A stretch of DNA of 64,000 nt. It comes from Bordetella sp. BOR01 (GTDB taxonomy: Bacteria; Pseudomonadota; Gammaproteobacteria; Burkholderiales; Burkholderiaceae_B). This document shows, piece after piece, positions 55,800 to 64,000 of the stretch; position 1 is the stretch's first letter, and each line of letters begins with the position of its first letter. The stretch is taken from NCBI RefSeq assembly GCF_019218885.1, contig NZ_JAHUWT010000003.1:186001-250000 (forward strand). Reading direction: 5' to 3'. The position numbers were made by a program, and so were the translations under genes. Under the pieces are notes generated by a model. It was given only the letters and a program-made list of their open reading frames with translations, searched no databases and had not been told where the DNA came from.

Positions 55800-56029
55800 T
55801 TCATCGCTTTCACCCCCTGGATGAGCTTGCTAGGATGACCTCAGATGAATTACGGGGCGCGGGACTCGGCCATGGGCTGAGCTCGAAGGCGTACGACACA
55901 ACGCTCGGCTTGCCGATCGGCATGTTGGATGTCGTGGATATTACGAACGCCCGGAGCCCTTGTCCAGCAGTGCCGTCTGGCGATTTTGCTCGTGAAAACC
56001 GGTACCCACTCATCGACATTGGCTGCGCC

Positions 56030-56371
56030 ATGGAATATCTGGAAAGTAATGCCCGCTATAGCAAGGCCGTCATCCACGGCGACACGGTGCATCTCGCCGG
56101 CCAGGTCGCCCCTGATCCGGGCGAGGATGTCATCGGGCAGACCCGGCAAGTACTCGAACAGGTCGACATGCTGCTGGGCAGGTGCGGATCCGACAAGTCG
56201 CGCGTCATTTCCGCACTGGTCCTGCTCAAAGACATGCGCGACCTCGTAGCGGTCAACACGGTATGGGATGCATGGGTAGTACCCGGGCGGACGCCGGCGC
56301 GCACGCCGATGGAAGTGCGGCTGGCCGACCCGCGTTTTCTTGTCGAGATTCAAATCGTGGCGGCGCGCTAG
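56030..56371 (+). CDS. RidA/YjgF-family protein
   Basis: 113 residues from ATG 56030. It reads like the RidA-like subgroup that begins L-x-S-N-A-R-Y-S-K-A-V: H-G-D-T-V-H-L-A-G-Q-V-A, G-Q-T-R-Q-V-L, V-W-D-A-W-V and R-T-P-A-R-T-P-M-E-V-R-L are all conserved, with the Arg of the imine/enamine-hydrolase active site. RidA enzymes hydrolyse reactive enamines; catabolic relatives act as deaminases. The frame can be opened as far back as 55745, but that part uses rare-looking codons and contains a LysR box, so I treat it as non-coding. It is 131 bp upstream of the Bug gene. Confidence 0.8.
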   Translation: MEYLESNARYSKAVIHGDTVHLAGQVAPDPGEDVIGQTRQVLEQVDMLLGRCGSDKSRVISALVLLKDMRDLVAVNTVWDAWVVPGRTPARTPMEVRLADPRFLVEIQIVAAR

Positions 56372-56502
56372 CTGGCGCCGCGCCGGGCCGCGACAGGCGT
56401 ACACGCCGATACCAAGGGGGAACGAACCCGATCCAAGTGCCTATGTCATGAAGTCGAAGGGGCCGCCGAACCGGCAGGCACCTCATTTCAAGGGGAAAAG
56501 CA

Positions 56503-57453
56503 ATGAAAAGGGCAATAGTTGCATTACTGCTGACGACGATGTCAGGGATTGCTGTGGCAGAAGCGCCGAGCGGCCCGGTCACGATGATCAATCCGTTCAC
56601 GGTTAGCGGGCTGACAGATCTGGTGGCACGCATGGTGATCGAAAAAGCGCGCCACCGTTTCCCGCACGGCGTGGTGGCCATGAATCGGCCCGGCGCGGGC
56701 GGGTCGATCGGCATCGCCGCGGTGGTGCAATCCAAGCCGCAGGAACTCACTATCGGATTCACGCCAACGGGCGCCATTGTCGACGTGCCCCAGATCAACG
56801 ACGTGGCCTACAAGACCCCCGACGACATCGCCCCGATCATCAACATCGTATCGTCGTATCAACTGCTGGCTGTACGCGCGGAAGCACCCTGGAAAAGTGC
56901 GCAGGAGTTCATCGCGGCGGCCAAGGCCGCGCCCGGCAAGCTAAGCCTGGGCTACACCGGCGTGGGCACCGCGGCGCACCTGAACATGGCGCAGTTGCTC
57001 CAGGCCGCCGACATCAACGTCCTGGAAGTGCCGTATCCCGGCTGGTCGCAAAGCAGCGTGGCCCTGGTCGGAGGCCACGTGGATGCGCTGGTCATCAACG
57101 CGGGCGAGGGCCGCCCCATGCTGGACGACGGCCGCCTGCGCATACTGGGCGTGTTTCAGGCGGAGCGCGTCGGCTACTACCCCGACGTACCCACCTTCAA
57201 GGAACTGGGCTACGACATCGGCGTGCAACTGCAGTTCTTCTTCTTCGGGCCGAAGAACATGGATCCCGCCGCCCGTCGCTACATGCACGACGCCTTCAAG
57301 GAGGTGCTCGACGACCCCGATTTCAAGAATTTCGTGGTCTCGCGCGAAGTCAGCATCAATTACATGGATGGCGACGCGACCAAGGCAATGCTCTGGTCCG
57401 AATACAAAGCACACACAGAGTTGCTCAAGTCCCTGGGCTTGCTCAAGAAATAA
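56503..57453 (+). CDS. Bug-family TTT solute-binding protein
   Basis: 316 residues with a signal peptide ending near residue 21 (V-A-E-A). The family is recognised by V-T-M-I-N-P-F-T-V-S-G-L-T-D, V-A-M-N-R-P-G-A-G-G-S-I-G-I and the downstream V-P-Y-P-G-W-S-Q-S. The first block departs from the usual V-V-P-F-x-P-G-G. AGGGGAAAAGC lies before the ATG. It is followed by the LVIVD gene at 32 bp, so it shares its transcript. It may bind the substrate that this locus handles. Confidence 0.85.
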   Translation: MKRAIVALLLTTMSGIAVAEAPSGPVTMINPFTVSGLTDLVARMVIEKARHRFPHGVVAMNRPGAGGSIGIAAVVQSKPQELTIGFTPTGAIVDVPQINDVAYKTPDDIAPIINIVSSYQLLAVRAEAPWKSAQEFIAAAKAAPGKLSLGYTGVGTAAHLNMAQLLQAADINVLEVPYPGWSQSSVALVGGHVDALVINAGEGRPMLDDGRLRILGVFQAERVGYYPDVPTFKELGYDIGVQLQFFFFGPKNMDPAARRYMHDAFKEVLDDPDFKNFVVSREVSINYMDGDATKAMLWSEYKAHTELLKSLGLLKK

Positions 57454-57485
57454 CTTCACATCGAGTGATCGGGAGAAATCGCGTC

Positions 57486-58598
57486 ATGGCGGACATCAAA
57501 GGATTGAAGTGTGTCGGACACTTCGACTGCGCGGGCGGTGGACAGGTTTATGTGCAGGGCAAGTATGCGTATATCGCGCACATGGAAGCCCCGGCCGGCA
57601 CAACCATCCTGGACATCAGCGATCCCGCGCGGCCCAGGCAGGTTGCCCATATCGCGATTCCGGAAGGAGTGCACAGCCACAAGGTCCGGGTCGAGAATGA
57701 CCTGATGCTGGTCAACTGGGAATGTCCGCCGCCCTACATACTGGGCGAGAACTTCCAGGGCGGGCTGGCCATCTACGACGTTTCAGACCCACCGAATCCC
57801 AAGCAGATCTGCTTCTGGAAAACCGCCGGCACCGGTGTGCACCGCTTCGATTTCGACGGACGCTATGCGTACATCACGCCGGAAGTCGAAGGCTACCACC
57901 TGAACATCGCCATGATCCTGGATCTGCAGAATCCCGCCAAGCCCGAAGAGGTGGGTCGCTGGTGGATGCCCGGCCAATGGGTGGCCGGCGGAGAAACGCC
58001 CGACGAAGGGTACCGCATGACGTGGTGCCACCAGGTACTGCGCCGGGGCAACCGGCTGTATGTCGCCTATTGGCATGGTGGCATGGCCATCCTGGACATC
58101 GAGGACATGAGCAAGCCGAAGCTGGTATCCCGGCTGGTATATAGCCCGACCTTCCCGCATCCCACTCATACCGTGCTGCCCATGCCGTTCGAACTGAATG
58201 GCCGCAAGATCGCGGTGGTGGCGGACGAAGATGTGCGCAAGCTGCGACCCTCGCCGCCGCCGTTCATGTGGCTGGTCGACATTACCGACGAAACCCAGCC
58301 CGTTCCGATTTCTACCTATCAAATCGAGGGGCTGGAGGGCAAGGACATGCCCGAGTACACCGGCTGCCACCAGCCTGCCGAGCAGGTATACGGAACCGAA
58401 ATCCCGGTGGCCTGGTTCGCCAATGGCCTGCGCATCGTGGATATCAAGAATCCGCACGCGCCGCGTGAAGTCGCGCACTTCGTGCCTGATATCCCGGGAT
58501 TCGACCGCGCCTCGACGAACGATGTCTTCCTGACCCGGGAAGGCCTTATCTACATCATCGACCGAAACCGCGGGATGCACATCCTGGAACGCACTTGA
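57486..58598 (+). CDS. LVIVD-repeat beta-propeller protein
   Basis: 370 residues with repeated blades of the form L/V-x-I-x-D-I-S-D-P-x-x-P (for example [35 protein letters not shown] and [11 protein letters not shown]). These define the LVIVD repeat and predict a propeller. There is no signal peptide, so it is probably cytoplasmic. Several conserved His residues (H-S-H-K, H-P-T-H) could bind a metal, but this is only suggestive. Function unknown; it is tightly linked to a CobW GTPase gene (5 bp). Confidence 0.75.
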   Translation: MADIKGLKCVGHFDCAGGGQVYVQGKYAYIAHMEAPAGTTILDISDPARPRQVAHIAIPEGVHSHKVRVENDLMLVNWECPPPYILGENFQGGLAIYDVSDPPNPKQICFWKTAGTGVHRFDFDGRYAYITPEVEGYHLNIAMILDLQNPAKPEEVGRWWMPGQWVAGGETPDEGYRMTWCHQVLRRGNRLYVAYWHGGMAILDIEDMSKPKLVSRLVYSPTFPHPTHTVLPMPFELNGRKIAVVADEDVRKLRPSPPPFMWLVDITDETQPVPISTYQIEGLEGKDMPEYTGCHQPAEQVYGTEIPVAWFANGLRIVDIKNPHAPREVAHFVPDIPGFDRASTNDVFLTREGLIYIIDRNRGMHILERT

Positions 58599-58603
58599 AC
58601 GCC

Positions 58604-59626
58604 ATGGCCACCGCACCGGAGAAGATACCCGTCACCGTCCTGACCGGCCACTTGGGGGCCGGCAAGACCACCTTGCTGAACCGCATCCTGACGCAGCAGC
58701 AAGGCAAGCGGTACGCGGTCATCGTCAACGAATTCGGCGAAATCGGCATCGACAACGATCTGATCGTGGAGTCCGAAGAAGAAATCTACGAGATGAACAA
58801 CGGCTGTGTCTGCTGCACCGTGCGCGGCGACCTGATCGGGGTGTTGCAGAAACTGCTGCGGCGGCCGGGCAGGTTCGACGCCATCGTGCTCGAAACCACC
58901 GGCCTGGCCGACCCGGCTCCCGTGGTGCAGACGTTCTTCATGGATGAAGAAGTGCGGCAGAAAACCGCGCTGGACGGGGTGGTCGCCATGGTCGATGCCC
59001 TGCATCTGCCGCTGCGCCTGGCCGACAGCATCGAGGCCGAGAACCAGCTTGCGTATGCCGACGTAGTCTTGATCAACAAGACCGACCTCGTGTCGGCACG
59101 GCAGACTCATGACATCGAGCGCCGCGTGGCCGGGATCAACCCGCATGCGGCCCGGTATCGAACCCGGCAGGCAGATATCGACCTGTCCCGGATCCTGGCT
59201 ATCGGTGCATTCGACCTCGATCGCCTGAGCGATATCGACGGCTTCTTTACCAACGACCGGCCCTGCCACGCCGGCCCGGATCATGTGCATGACGAACATT
59301 GTGGCCACGAACCCGCGGCCCCCGGGCATCTGGCCGATATCCAGTCGGTCTCGCTGCAGGCGGGCGCATTGGACGGCAATCTGTTCTTCCCCTGGATCCA
59401 CAAGCTGGTCGAAGAGCAGGGCCAGGACATCCTGCGCCTGAAGGGCATTCTTGCCCTGCGGGACGAAGCGCGGAAATACGTCATCCAGGGCGTGCACATG
59501 ATCGTCGAGGGCGAACATCAACGCCCGTGGGGCCCCGACCAGGCCCGCCACAGCCGCCTGGTGTTCATCGGCCGCAAGCTGGATGCGGCCGCGCTCCGGC
59601 ACGCCTTCGAGCGTTGCCAGGCCTGA
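58604..59626 (+). CDS. CobW/COG0523-family GTPase, putative metallochaperone
   Basis: 340 residues. The P-loop G-H-L-G-A-G-K-T-T is at residues 15-23, the metal-binding C-V-C-C motif at about 68-71 (N-G-C-V-C-C), the Walker B-like E-T-T-G-L-A-D-P and the base motif N-K-T-D near 158. A His-rich stretch (H-V-H-D-E-H-C-G-H, about residue 227) follows, and the C-terminal CobW_C domain is present. COG0523 GTPases deliver Zn, Co or Fe to target enzymes. This one starts 5 bp after the LVIVD gene. No Zur box was recognised. The client may be an enzyme of this locus. Confidence 0.87.
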   Translation: MATAPEKIPVTVLTGHLGAGKTTLLNRILTQQQGKRYAVIVNEFGEIGIDNDLIVESEEEIYEMNNGCVCCTVRGDLIGVLQKLLRRPGRFDAIVLETTGLADPAPVVQTFFMDEEVRQKTALDGVVAMVDALHLPLRLADSIEAENQLAYADVVLINKTDLVSARQTHDIERRVAGINPHAARYRTRQADIDLSRILAIGAFDLDRLSDIDGFFTNDRPCHAGPDHVHDEHCGHEPAAPGHLADIQSVSLQAGALDGNLFFPWIHKLVEEQGQDILRLKGILALRDEARKYVIQGVHMIVEGEHQRPWGPDQARHSRLVFIGRKLDAAALRHAFERCQA

Positions 59627-60598
59627 ATGCGGACGCTGTGCCGCATCGACATCGGCAGTGCCTGCCTGATGGCCGGCTACCTGGCCGATGGCGCGTACTT
59701 CCTGGCGGCAGATGGCGTCATGCATGTCGCACGCCCCGAGAGTCGCCATGCGATACGCCTGCACCAGGGCGACATCCTGGCCGCGCAACGCCTGCCCGGA
59801 GGCGGGTTGCTGTCGGCGGGCGAGGACGGATGCCTCATGTCCACCTCTGGCGAGGGCGCGATCTGCCTGGCCCGCACGGGAAACAAATGGGTTTCGGCGC
59901 TGGCCGTGGCCAAGGACGGCACAGTGGCCTATGCCAGCGGACGAATGGTCTGGCTGCAGGAAAGCGAGGGCACGTGGTCCGAGCATCCACAGGCCCGCGC
60001 CGTCGAGTCGCTGGCATTCGACGGCACCGGGCGGCTGCTGGCCATGGGACTCTATGACGGCGTCATGTTGCACGAACGAGGCCATGCCGGCCCGCCGCGC
60101 TGCCTGCCATGGAAAGGCGTCTCGACGCGCATGGCTTTCTCGGCCGATGGCCGGTTCCTGATAATGGCGATACGTAACGCCGCACTGCATGGCTGGTGCC
60201 TGGACACATCGCGGCACTTCCGCATGCTGGGCTACGCCCAGCCCGTGACGGACTGGTCATGGACGCCCGACAGATGCTGGCTGGCCACCAATGGCAGCGC
60301 GGGCGCCGCGCTTTGGCCGTTTGCCGCCCAGACAGGGCCGGTCGGACTGGCCCCACTGGAACTTGGTGTCCGGCCGCAGCATCATGTGACGGCCGTCGCG
60401 TGCCATCCCATCCAGCGCTGGATCGCGGTCGGATATTCGGACGGCGCGATCATCCTGGAAAGCCTGGACGGCGATCGCCGCAAAATCATCGGCCAGGCCG
60501 GCCGCGACGCCCTCGCCGCCCTGGCCTGGCACCCGGACGGGACCCGGCTGGCTTATGGATCGCAATCGGGCAGTTGCGGCGCCATCCTGGTCACCTGA
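59627..60598 (+). CDS. WD40-like beta-propeller protein linked to CobW
   Basis: 323 residues with repeats carrying W-x-P-D/H-P-D-G motifs (W-S-W-T-P-D-R-C-W-L-A, A-L-A-W-H-P-D-G-T-R-L-A-Y-G) and L-A-F-D-G-T-G-R-L-L-A, as in WD40 propellers. There is no signal peptide or catalytic motif. It starts directly on the CobW stop (TGAATG), so the two are translationally coupled. WD40 genes of this type are seen next to CobW in other proteobacteria and are thought to act with it, possibly as a scaffold; the partner role is inferred. Confidence 0.75.
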   Translation: MRTLCRIDIGSACLMAGYLADGAYFLAADGVMHVARPESRHAIRLHQGDILAAQRLPGGGLLSAGEDGCLMSTSGEGAICLARTGNKWVSALAVAKDGTVAYASGRMVWLQESEGTWSEHPQARAVESLAFDGTGRLLAMGLYDGVMLHERGHAGPPRCLPWKGVSTRMAFSADGRFLIMAIRNAALHGWCLDTSRHFRMLGYAQPVTDWSWTPDRCWLATNGSAGAALWPFAAQTGPVGLAPLELGVRPQHHVTAVACHPIQRWIAVGYSDGAIILESLDGDRRKIIGQAGRDALAALAWHPDGTRLAYGSQSGSCGAILVT

Positions 60599-60633
60599 AT
60601 CGCCAGTTGCATTTTTTTGCCAAGGACTCGCCC

Positions 60634-60924
60634 ATGTGTGCAGATTTCGATTACGAAGATCGCGGGTACTACCGCACGACGCTTCCCCCGTCGGAAGCGC
60701 TGATTCAGCAGACCCGCGAGGTCGAGGCCGCCATGCAAGGCCCCCGCGTGCCGGAAGAGGCCTGGGCGGCATTCTTCAATACGGCATGCGGCACCATCGA
60801 CATGCGCGCATTCGAACGCATGTTCGCGGCGCGCAAGGTCGCCGTGGCCTACCTGGCGATCCAGCAATCGCGCCATGCCCGGCCCCGGCCATCCACCACC
60901 GGATTGCGCTGCGTGGGCGACTGA
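60634..60924 (+). CDS. small protein of unknown function, end of CobW cluster
   Basis: 96 residues with no recognised domain. It has an acidic N-terminus with several Tyr (D-Y-E-D-R-G-Y-Y-R-T-T), a single internal Cys, a Phe/Met helix E-R-M-F-A-A-R-K-V-A-V-A-Y-L-A and a basic tail. There is no signal peptide or membrane helix. ATG 60634 is preceded by AAGGA at a 9-base spacing. It lies 35 bp after the WD40 gene and before a strong hairpin, so it looks like the last gene of the operon. Codon use resembles its neighbours. Confidence 0.55.
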   Translation: MCADFDYEDRGYYRTTLPPSEALIQQTREVEAAMQGPRVPEEAWAAFFNTACGTIDMRAFERMFAARKVAVAYLAIQQSRHARPRPSTTGLRCVGD

Positions 60925-60955
60925 GCCGCGCACGCGTCGCATCGCGCGGGCAGGT

Positions 60956-60978
60956 GCCGGCCCTTGTACCGGGCCGGC
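60956..60978. terminator. bidirectional hairpin between convergent genes
   Basis: GCCGGCCC (60956-60963) and GGGCCGGC (60971-60978) pair perfectly around a 7-nt loop between the stop codons of the small unknown gene and the aldehyde dehydrogenase gene. There is no T-run. Confidence 0.55.
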
Positions 60979-60993
60979 CCGCCGCGCCAGAGG

Positions 60994-62484
60994 TCAGTCG
61001 AAGCTGATGCCCTGCGCCAGGGGCAGTTCGCGCGAGTAATTGACCGTGTTGGTCTGGCGGCGCATGTAAGCCTTCCAGGCATCGCTGCCGGACTCCCTGC
61101 CTCCGCCCGTTTCTTTTTCGCCGCCGAATGCTCCGCCGATCTCGGCGCCGCTGGTGCCGATATTGACGTTGGCGATCCCGCAGTCGCTGCCCAGCGCGCT
61201 TTGAAACAATTCGGCCTCTCGCAGGTCGGTCGTGAAGATGCACGACGACAGGCCTTGCGGCACCTCGTTGTTCAAACGGATGGCCGCACCGGTATCGGCA
61301 TAGCTCATCACGTAGAGAATGGGCGCGAAAGTTTCGTGACGCACCACCTCGGTTTGCGCCGGCATTTCGACAATGGCCGGCGACACGTAATAGGCATCGG
61401 GATATTCCGCCTGCAGCCGGCGCTCGCCGCCATACACCCTGCCACCGCCGTCGCGCGCCCGGGCCAGAGCGTCCTGCATGGCATCGTAGCTGGCCTTGTC
61501 GATCAGGGGCCCCACCAGATTACCTTGCAGCGGATGGCCGATACGGACCTTGGCGTAGGCCGACTTCAGGCGAACCACGATCTCGTCTTTGATGGACTCG
61601 TGGGCAATCAGGCGGCGCAGCGTCGTACAGCGCTGGCCGGCGGTTCCCACGGCGGCGAACAGGATGGCCCGCACCGCCAGGTCCAGGTCGGCGCTGGGCG
61701 CCAGAATCATGGCATTGTTACCGCCCAGTTCCAGGATGCCGCGGCCAAAACGCGCCGCCAGGCGCTGGCCCACTTCCCGCCCCATCCGGGTGCTGCCGGT
61801 GGCGCTGACCAGCGCCACGCGCGGATCGTCCACCAGCGCCTGGCCGGCCGCGCGGTCGCCGACCGACACTTGGCTCAAGTCCTGCGGAGCGTCGCCGAAT
61901 TCGCGCATGGCCTGCTCCAGCAAGGCCTGGCTGGCCAGGGCAGTCAACGGGGTCTTCTCGGAAGGTTTCCAGATGACGGCATTACCGGCAACCAGCGCCA
62001 GGGTAGTGTTCCAGGCCCATACCGCCACCGGAAAGTTGAATGCGCTGATGACGCCGACAACACCCAGCGGATGCCAGGTTTCCCGCATGTGGTGGCCCGG
62101 CCGCTCGGAGGCGATCGTCAACCCGTATAGCTGGCGCGACAATCCGACCGCGAAGTCGCAGATGTCGATCATTTCCTGGACTTCGCCCAAGCCCTCCTGG
62201 GTGATCTTGCCGGCTTCCCAGGACACCAGTTCCCCCAAGGCCTGCTTATGGCGGCGCAAGAGATCGCCGAACAAGCGCACCAGTTCGCCGCGCCGTGGCG
62301 CCGGCACGGCGCGCCAGAGATCGAAGGCGCGTTGCGCACGCTCGATTTTGGCCGCCATGGCAAGCGGGTCATCCAACTGGACCGAAGCGATGCGGCTGCC
62401 GTCGATGGGAGTATGGATGGCGTGCGGGCCGGCAGTATACGCAGACCGATCCACACCGAGACTGGCCATGAGATGGTCAACCAT
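60994..62484 (-). CDS. ALDH7-type aldehyde dehydrogenase (piperideine-6-carboxylate dehydrogenase-like)
   Basis: 496 residues. The N-terminal W-R-A-V-P-A-P-R-R-G-E-L-V-R, E-A-G-K-I-T-Q-E-G and the segment F-N-F-P-V-A-V-W-A-W-N match the ALDH7/AmaB group. The catalytic Cys is in A-G-Q-R-C-T-T-L-R-R, the general base in L-E-L-G-G-N-N-A and the C-terminal F-G-G-E-K-E-T-G-G-G-R-E-S-G-S-D-A is diagnostic. It probably oxidises 2-aminoadipate semialdehyde/piperideine-6-carboxylate to 2-aminoadipate in lysine breakdown. ATG 62484 has AAGGA 8 bases upstream; the frame extends further upstream without support. No lysine aminotransferase gene is adjacent. Confidence 0.85.
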   Translation of the reverse strand: MVDHLMASLGVDRSAYTAGPHAIHTPIDGSRIASVQLDDPLAMAAKIERAQRAFDLWRAVPAPRRGELVRLFGDLLRRHKQALGELVSWEAGKITQEGLGEVQEMIDICDFAVGLSRQLYGLTIASERPGHHMRETWHPLGVVGVISAFNFPVAVWAWNTTLALVAGNAVIWKPSEKTPLTALASQALLEQAMREFGDAPQDLSQVSVGDRAAGQALVDDPRVALVSATGSTRMGREVGQRLAARFGRGILELGGNNAMILAPSADLDLAVRAILFAAVGTAGQRCTTLRRLIAHESIKDEIVVRLKSAYAKVRIGHPLQGNLVGPLIDKASYDAMQDALARARDGGGRVYGGERRLQAEYPDAYYVSPAIVEMPAQTEVVRHETFAPILYVMSYADTGAAIRLNNEVPQGLSSCIFTTDLREAELFQSALGSDCGIANVNIGTSGAEIGGAFGGEKETGGGRESGSDAWKAYMRRQTNTVNYSRELPLAQGISFD

Positions 62485-62702
62485 GGGGGGTTCCTTGGAA
62501 AGGGTGGAAAAACACAGGGTTGGGCCAGTATGCAGTCGGCGCGACGGCCCCGCCAAACGATGAAAACCGCTCGGATCATTCCGTTTAGTCATGACCCGGG
62601 CGGGCCTGCCCGGACCACCTGCCGCCCGGTGCTTTATCATGGACATATCGCCAGCCTGCCGCATGCGCCGGCAACCGCATTTTTTCCCCTGCAAGCATCG
62701 CC

Positions 62703-63512
62703 ATGACCACTCCTGATACCCTGACCATCGCCGGGCGCGAATACCAGTCGCGTCTGCTGGTGGGCACCGGCAAGTACAAAGACTTCGCACAGACCCGCGC
62801 CGCGCTCGATGCCAGCGGCACCCAGATCGTCACGGTGGCCATCCGCCGCACCAATATCGGCCAGAATCCCGGCGAGCCCAGCCTGCTCGACTACGTGCCG
62901 CCCTCGCAATTCACGCTGCTGCCCAACACCGCCGGCTGCTATAGCGCCGACGATGCCGTACGCACGCTGCGCCTGGCACGCGAACTGCTCGACGGCCACG
63001 ACCTGGTCAAGCTGGAAGTACTGGGCGACTCGCACACGCTGTTTCCCAACATGCCCGAAACGCTGCAGGCCGCCAAGACCCTGGTCGCCGACGGTTTCAA
63101 GGTCATGGTGTATTGCACCGACGACCCCATCCAGTGCCGCATGCTCGAAGACCTGGGCGTGGTGGCCGTCATGCCGCTGGCGTCGCTGATCGGCTCGGGC
63201 ATGGGCATCCTGAACCCCTGGAACCTGCGCCTGATCATCGACCAGGCGCGCGTGCCGGTGCTGGTCGACGCGGGCGTGGGCACGGCCTCCGATGCCGCCA
63301 TCGCCATGGAACTGGGGTGCGACGGCGTGCTGATGAACACCGCCATCGCCGGGGCGCAAGACCCCATCCTGATGGCCGGCGCCATGAAAAAGGCGGTGGA
63401 AGCCGGCCGCGAAGCCTTCCGGGCCGGCCGCACGCCGCGCAAGCTGTACAGCGGCGCCCCCAGTTCGCCCACCGAAGGCCTGATCACCGCCGCCCCGGCC
63501 GCCGCGCGATGA
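62703..63512 (+). CDS. thiG: thiazole synthase
   Basis: 269 residues, typical for ThiG. It makes the thiazole phosphate of thiamine from deoxyxylulose 5-phosphate, dehydroglycine and the ThiS thiocarboxylate. The TIM barrel begins [20 protein letters not shown]. The Schiff-base Lys is in L-V-K-L-E-V-L-G-D (about residue 102), and the phosphate site is [11 protein letters not shown]. No thiS is directly upstream in this window. It overlaps thiD by 4 bases (ATGA). No TPP riboswitch was recognised in the 218 bp upstream. Confidence 0.94.
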   Translation: MTTPDTLTIAGREYQSRLLVGTGKYKDFAQTRAALDASGTQIVTVAIRRTNIGQNPGEPSLLDYVPPSQFTLLPNTAGCYSADDAVRTLRLARELLDGHDLVKLEVLGDSHTLFPNMPETLQAAKTLVADGFKVMVYCTDDPIQCRMLEDLGVVAVMPLASLIGSGMGILNPWNLRLIIDQARVPVLVDAGVGTASDAAIAMELGCDGVLMNTAIAGAQDPILMAGAMKKAVEAGREAFRAGRTPRKLYSGAPSSPTEGLITAAPAAAR

Positions 63513-64000
63513 CTGCCTCCCGGCCCATCCCGAATGCCTTGAGCATTGCCGGGGTCGATCCTTCCGGCGGCGCCGGCGTGCTGGCCGACGTCAAGACCAT
63601 GAGCGCGCTGGGCGCCTACGGCTGCGCGGTCATTGCCGCGCTCACGGCCCAGAACACCCAGGGCGTCACGGCCATCGCGCCGGTGCCGCCGGCCTTCGTC
63701 GGGCAGCAGATCGACACCCTGTTCGCCGACGTGCGCATCGACGCGGTCAAGATCGGCATGCTGGGCCAGCAGCCCGTTACCGTCGTCGTGGCCGAGAAAC
63801 TGGCCAAGTGGCTGCCCGCCCACGTCGTGCTGGACCCGGTCATGGTCGCCAAGAGCGGCGACCTGCTGCTCGAGCGCGAGGCGGTGGGCGCGCTGCGCGA
63901 GGCGCTGCTGCCGCAAGCCACCCTGCTCACGCCCAACCTGCCCGAGGCCGGCGTGCTGCTCGACGAGCGCCCCGTCGAGACCCTGAAAGAGATGCGCCGC
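63509..64000 (+). CDS. thiD: hydroxymethylpyrimidine/phosphomethylpyrimidine kinase (partial, runs off window)
   Basis: First 164 residues; the 3' end is outside the window. The N-terminal [30 protein letters not shown] is the ThiD ribokinase-fold signature, followed by Q-N-T-Q-G-V, K-I-G-M-L-G and D-P-V-M-V-A-K-S-G. It phosphorylates HMP and HMP-P for thiamine synthesis. It is translationally coupled to thiG by an ATGA overlap. Confidence 0.93.
   Translation, partial: MTASRPIPNALSIAGVDPSGGAGVLADVKTMSALGAYGCAVIAALTAQNTQGVTAIAPVPPAFVGQQIDTLFADVRIDAVKIGMLGQQPVTVVVAEKLAKWLPAHVVLDPVMVAKSGDLLLEREAVGALREALLPQATLLTPNLPEAGVLLDERPVETLKEMRR

Noticed and set aside
55745-56029. 95-residue N-terminal extension of RidA
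   Set aside because: Atypical codons, a LysR box inside it, and the RidA family N-terminus aligns with M at 56030.

Overview
The window is GC-rich (about two thirds G+C by eye) beta-proteobacterial chromosome, most likely Alcaligenaceae (Bordetella or Achromobacter type). The reasons are five Bug-type tripartite tricarboxylate transporter (TTT) solute-binding proteins, a DUF3460 gene beside scpA and panC, an aap-type amino-acid ABC operon, and the housekeeping genes ftsEX, mutY, metH and thiG. This assignment is inferred from gene content and style, not from a database search. No rRNA, tRNA, CRISPR array, transposase or integrase was seen.

0-8.6 kb: an NlpE-like lipoprotein; a secreted PIG-L deacetylase fused to a propeller/lectin-like region; a stand-alone LuxR/FixJ-type HTH protein with a lux-box-like palindrome upstream; panC; scpA; DUF3460; a DHA2-type MFS exporter followed by glpK. 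8.6-16.7 kb: an orphan type VI secretion module on the minus strand, in transcription order vgrG, a small membrane protein, a DUF2169 protein fused to pentapeptide repeats, a second pentapeptide-repeat protein, a PAAR-like protein carrying a GH-E nuclease toxin, and a SUFU-type immunity protein. No tss core genes are present.

16.9-33.2 kb: a LysR regulator divergent from a long plus-strand catabolic cluster. Gentisate dioxygenase, fumarylpyruvate hydrolase, maleylpyruvate isomerase and 3-hydroxybenzoate 6-hydroxylase give a complete 3-hydroxybenzoate to gentisate to pyruvate plus fumarate route. Interleaved are a PhzS-like flavin hydroxylase, an aldehyde dehydrogenase, a ThDP-dependent enzyme, a ketopantoate-reductase-like dehydrogenase, a PchB/chorismate-mutase-like protein, an FAD oxidoreductase and three Bug proteins. 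A fourth Bug gene faces the cluster across a perfect hairpin.

33.4-47.5 kb: a GT4 glycosyltransferase, an aapJQMP-type amino-acid ABC operon, ftsEX, an orphan cheD with its own promoter-like sequence, a 1202-residue indolepyruvate ferredoxin oxidoreductase, mutY and an XRE-family regulator. 47.5-54.8 kb: a B12 neighbourhood. metH (B12-dependent) diverges from btuB, which is preceded by a clear cobalamin riboswitch; a btuF-like gene follows, its 5' end embedded in a dispersed repeat that also occurs near 5.3 kb.

54.8-61.0 kb: a LysR regulator and a T-N11-A palindrome face a plus-strand cluster of RidA, a Bug protein, an LVIVD-repeat propeller, a CobW/COG0523 GTPase, a WD40-like propeller and a 96-residue unknown. 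This is the least explained set of genes in the window. 61.0-64.0 kb: an ALDH7-type dehydrogenase, thiG and the start of thiD, which runs off the end. Most long antisense reading frames are GC-bias shadows and were left out.
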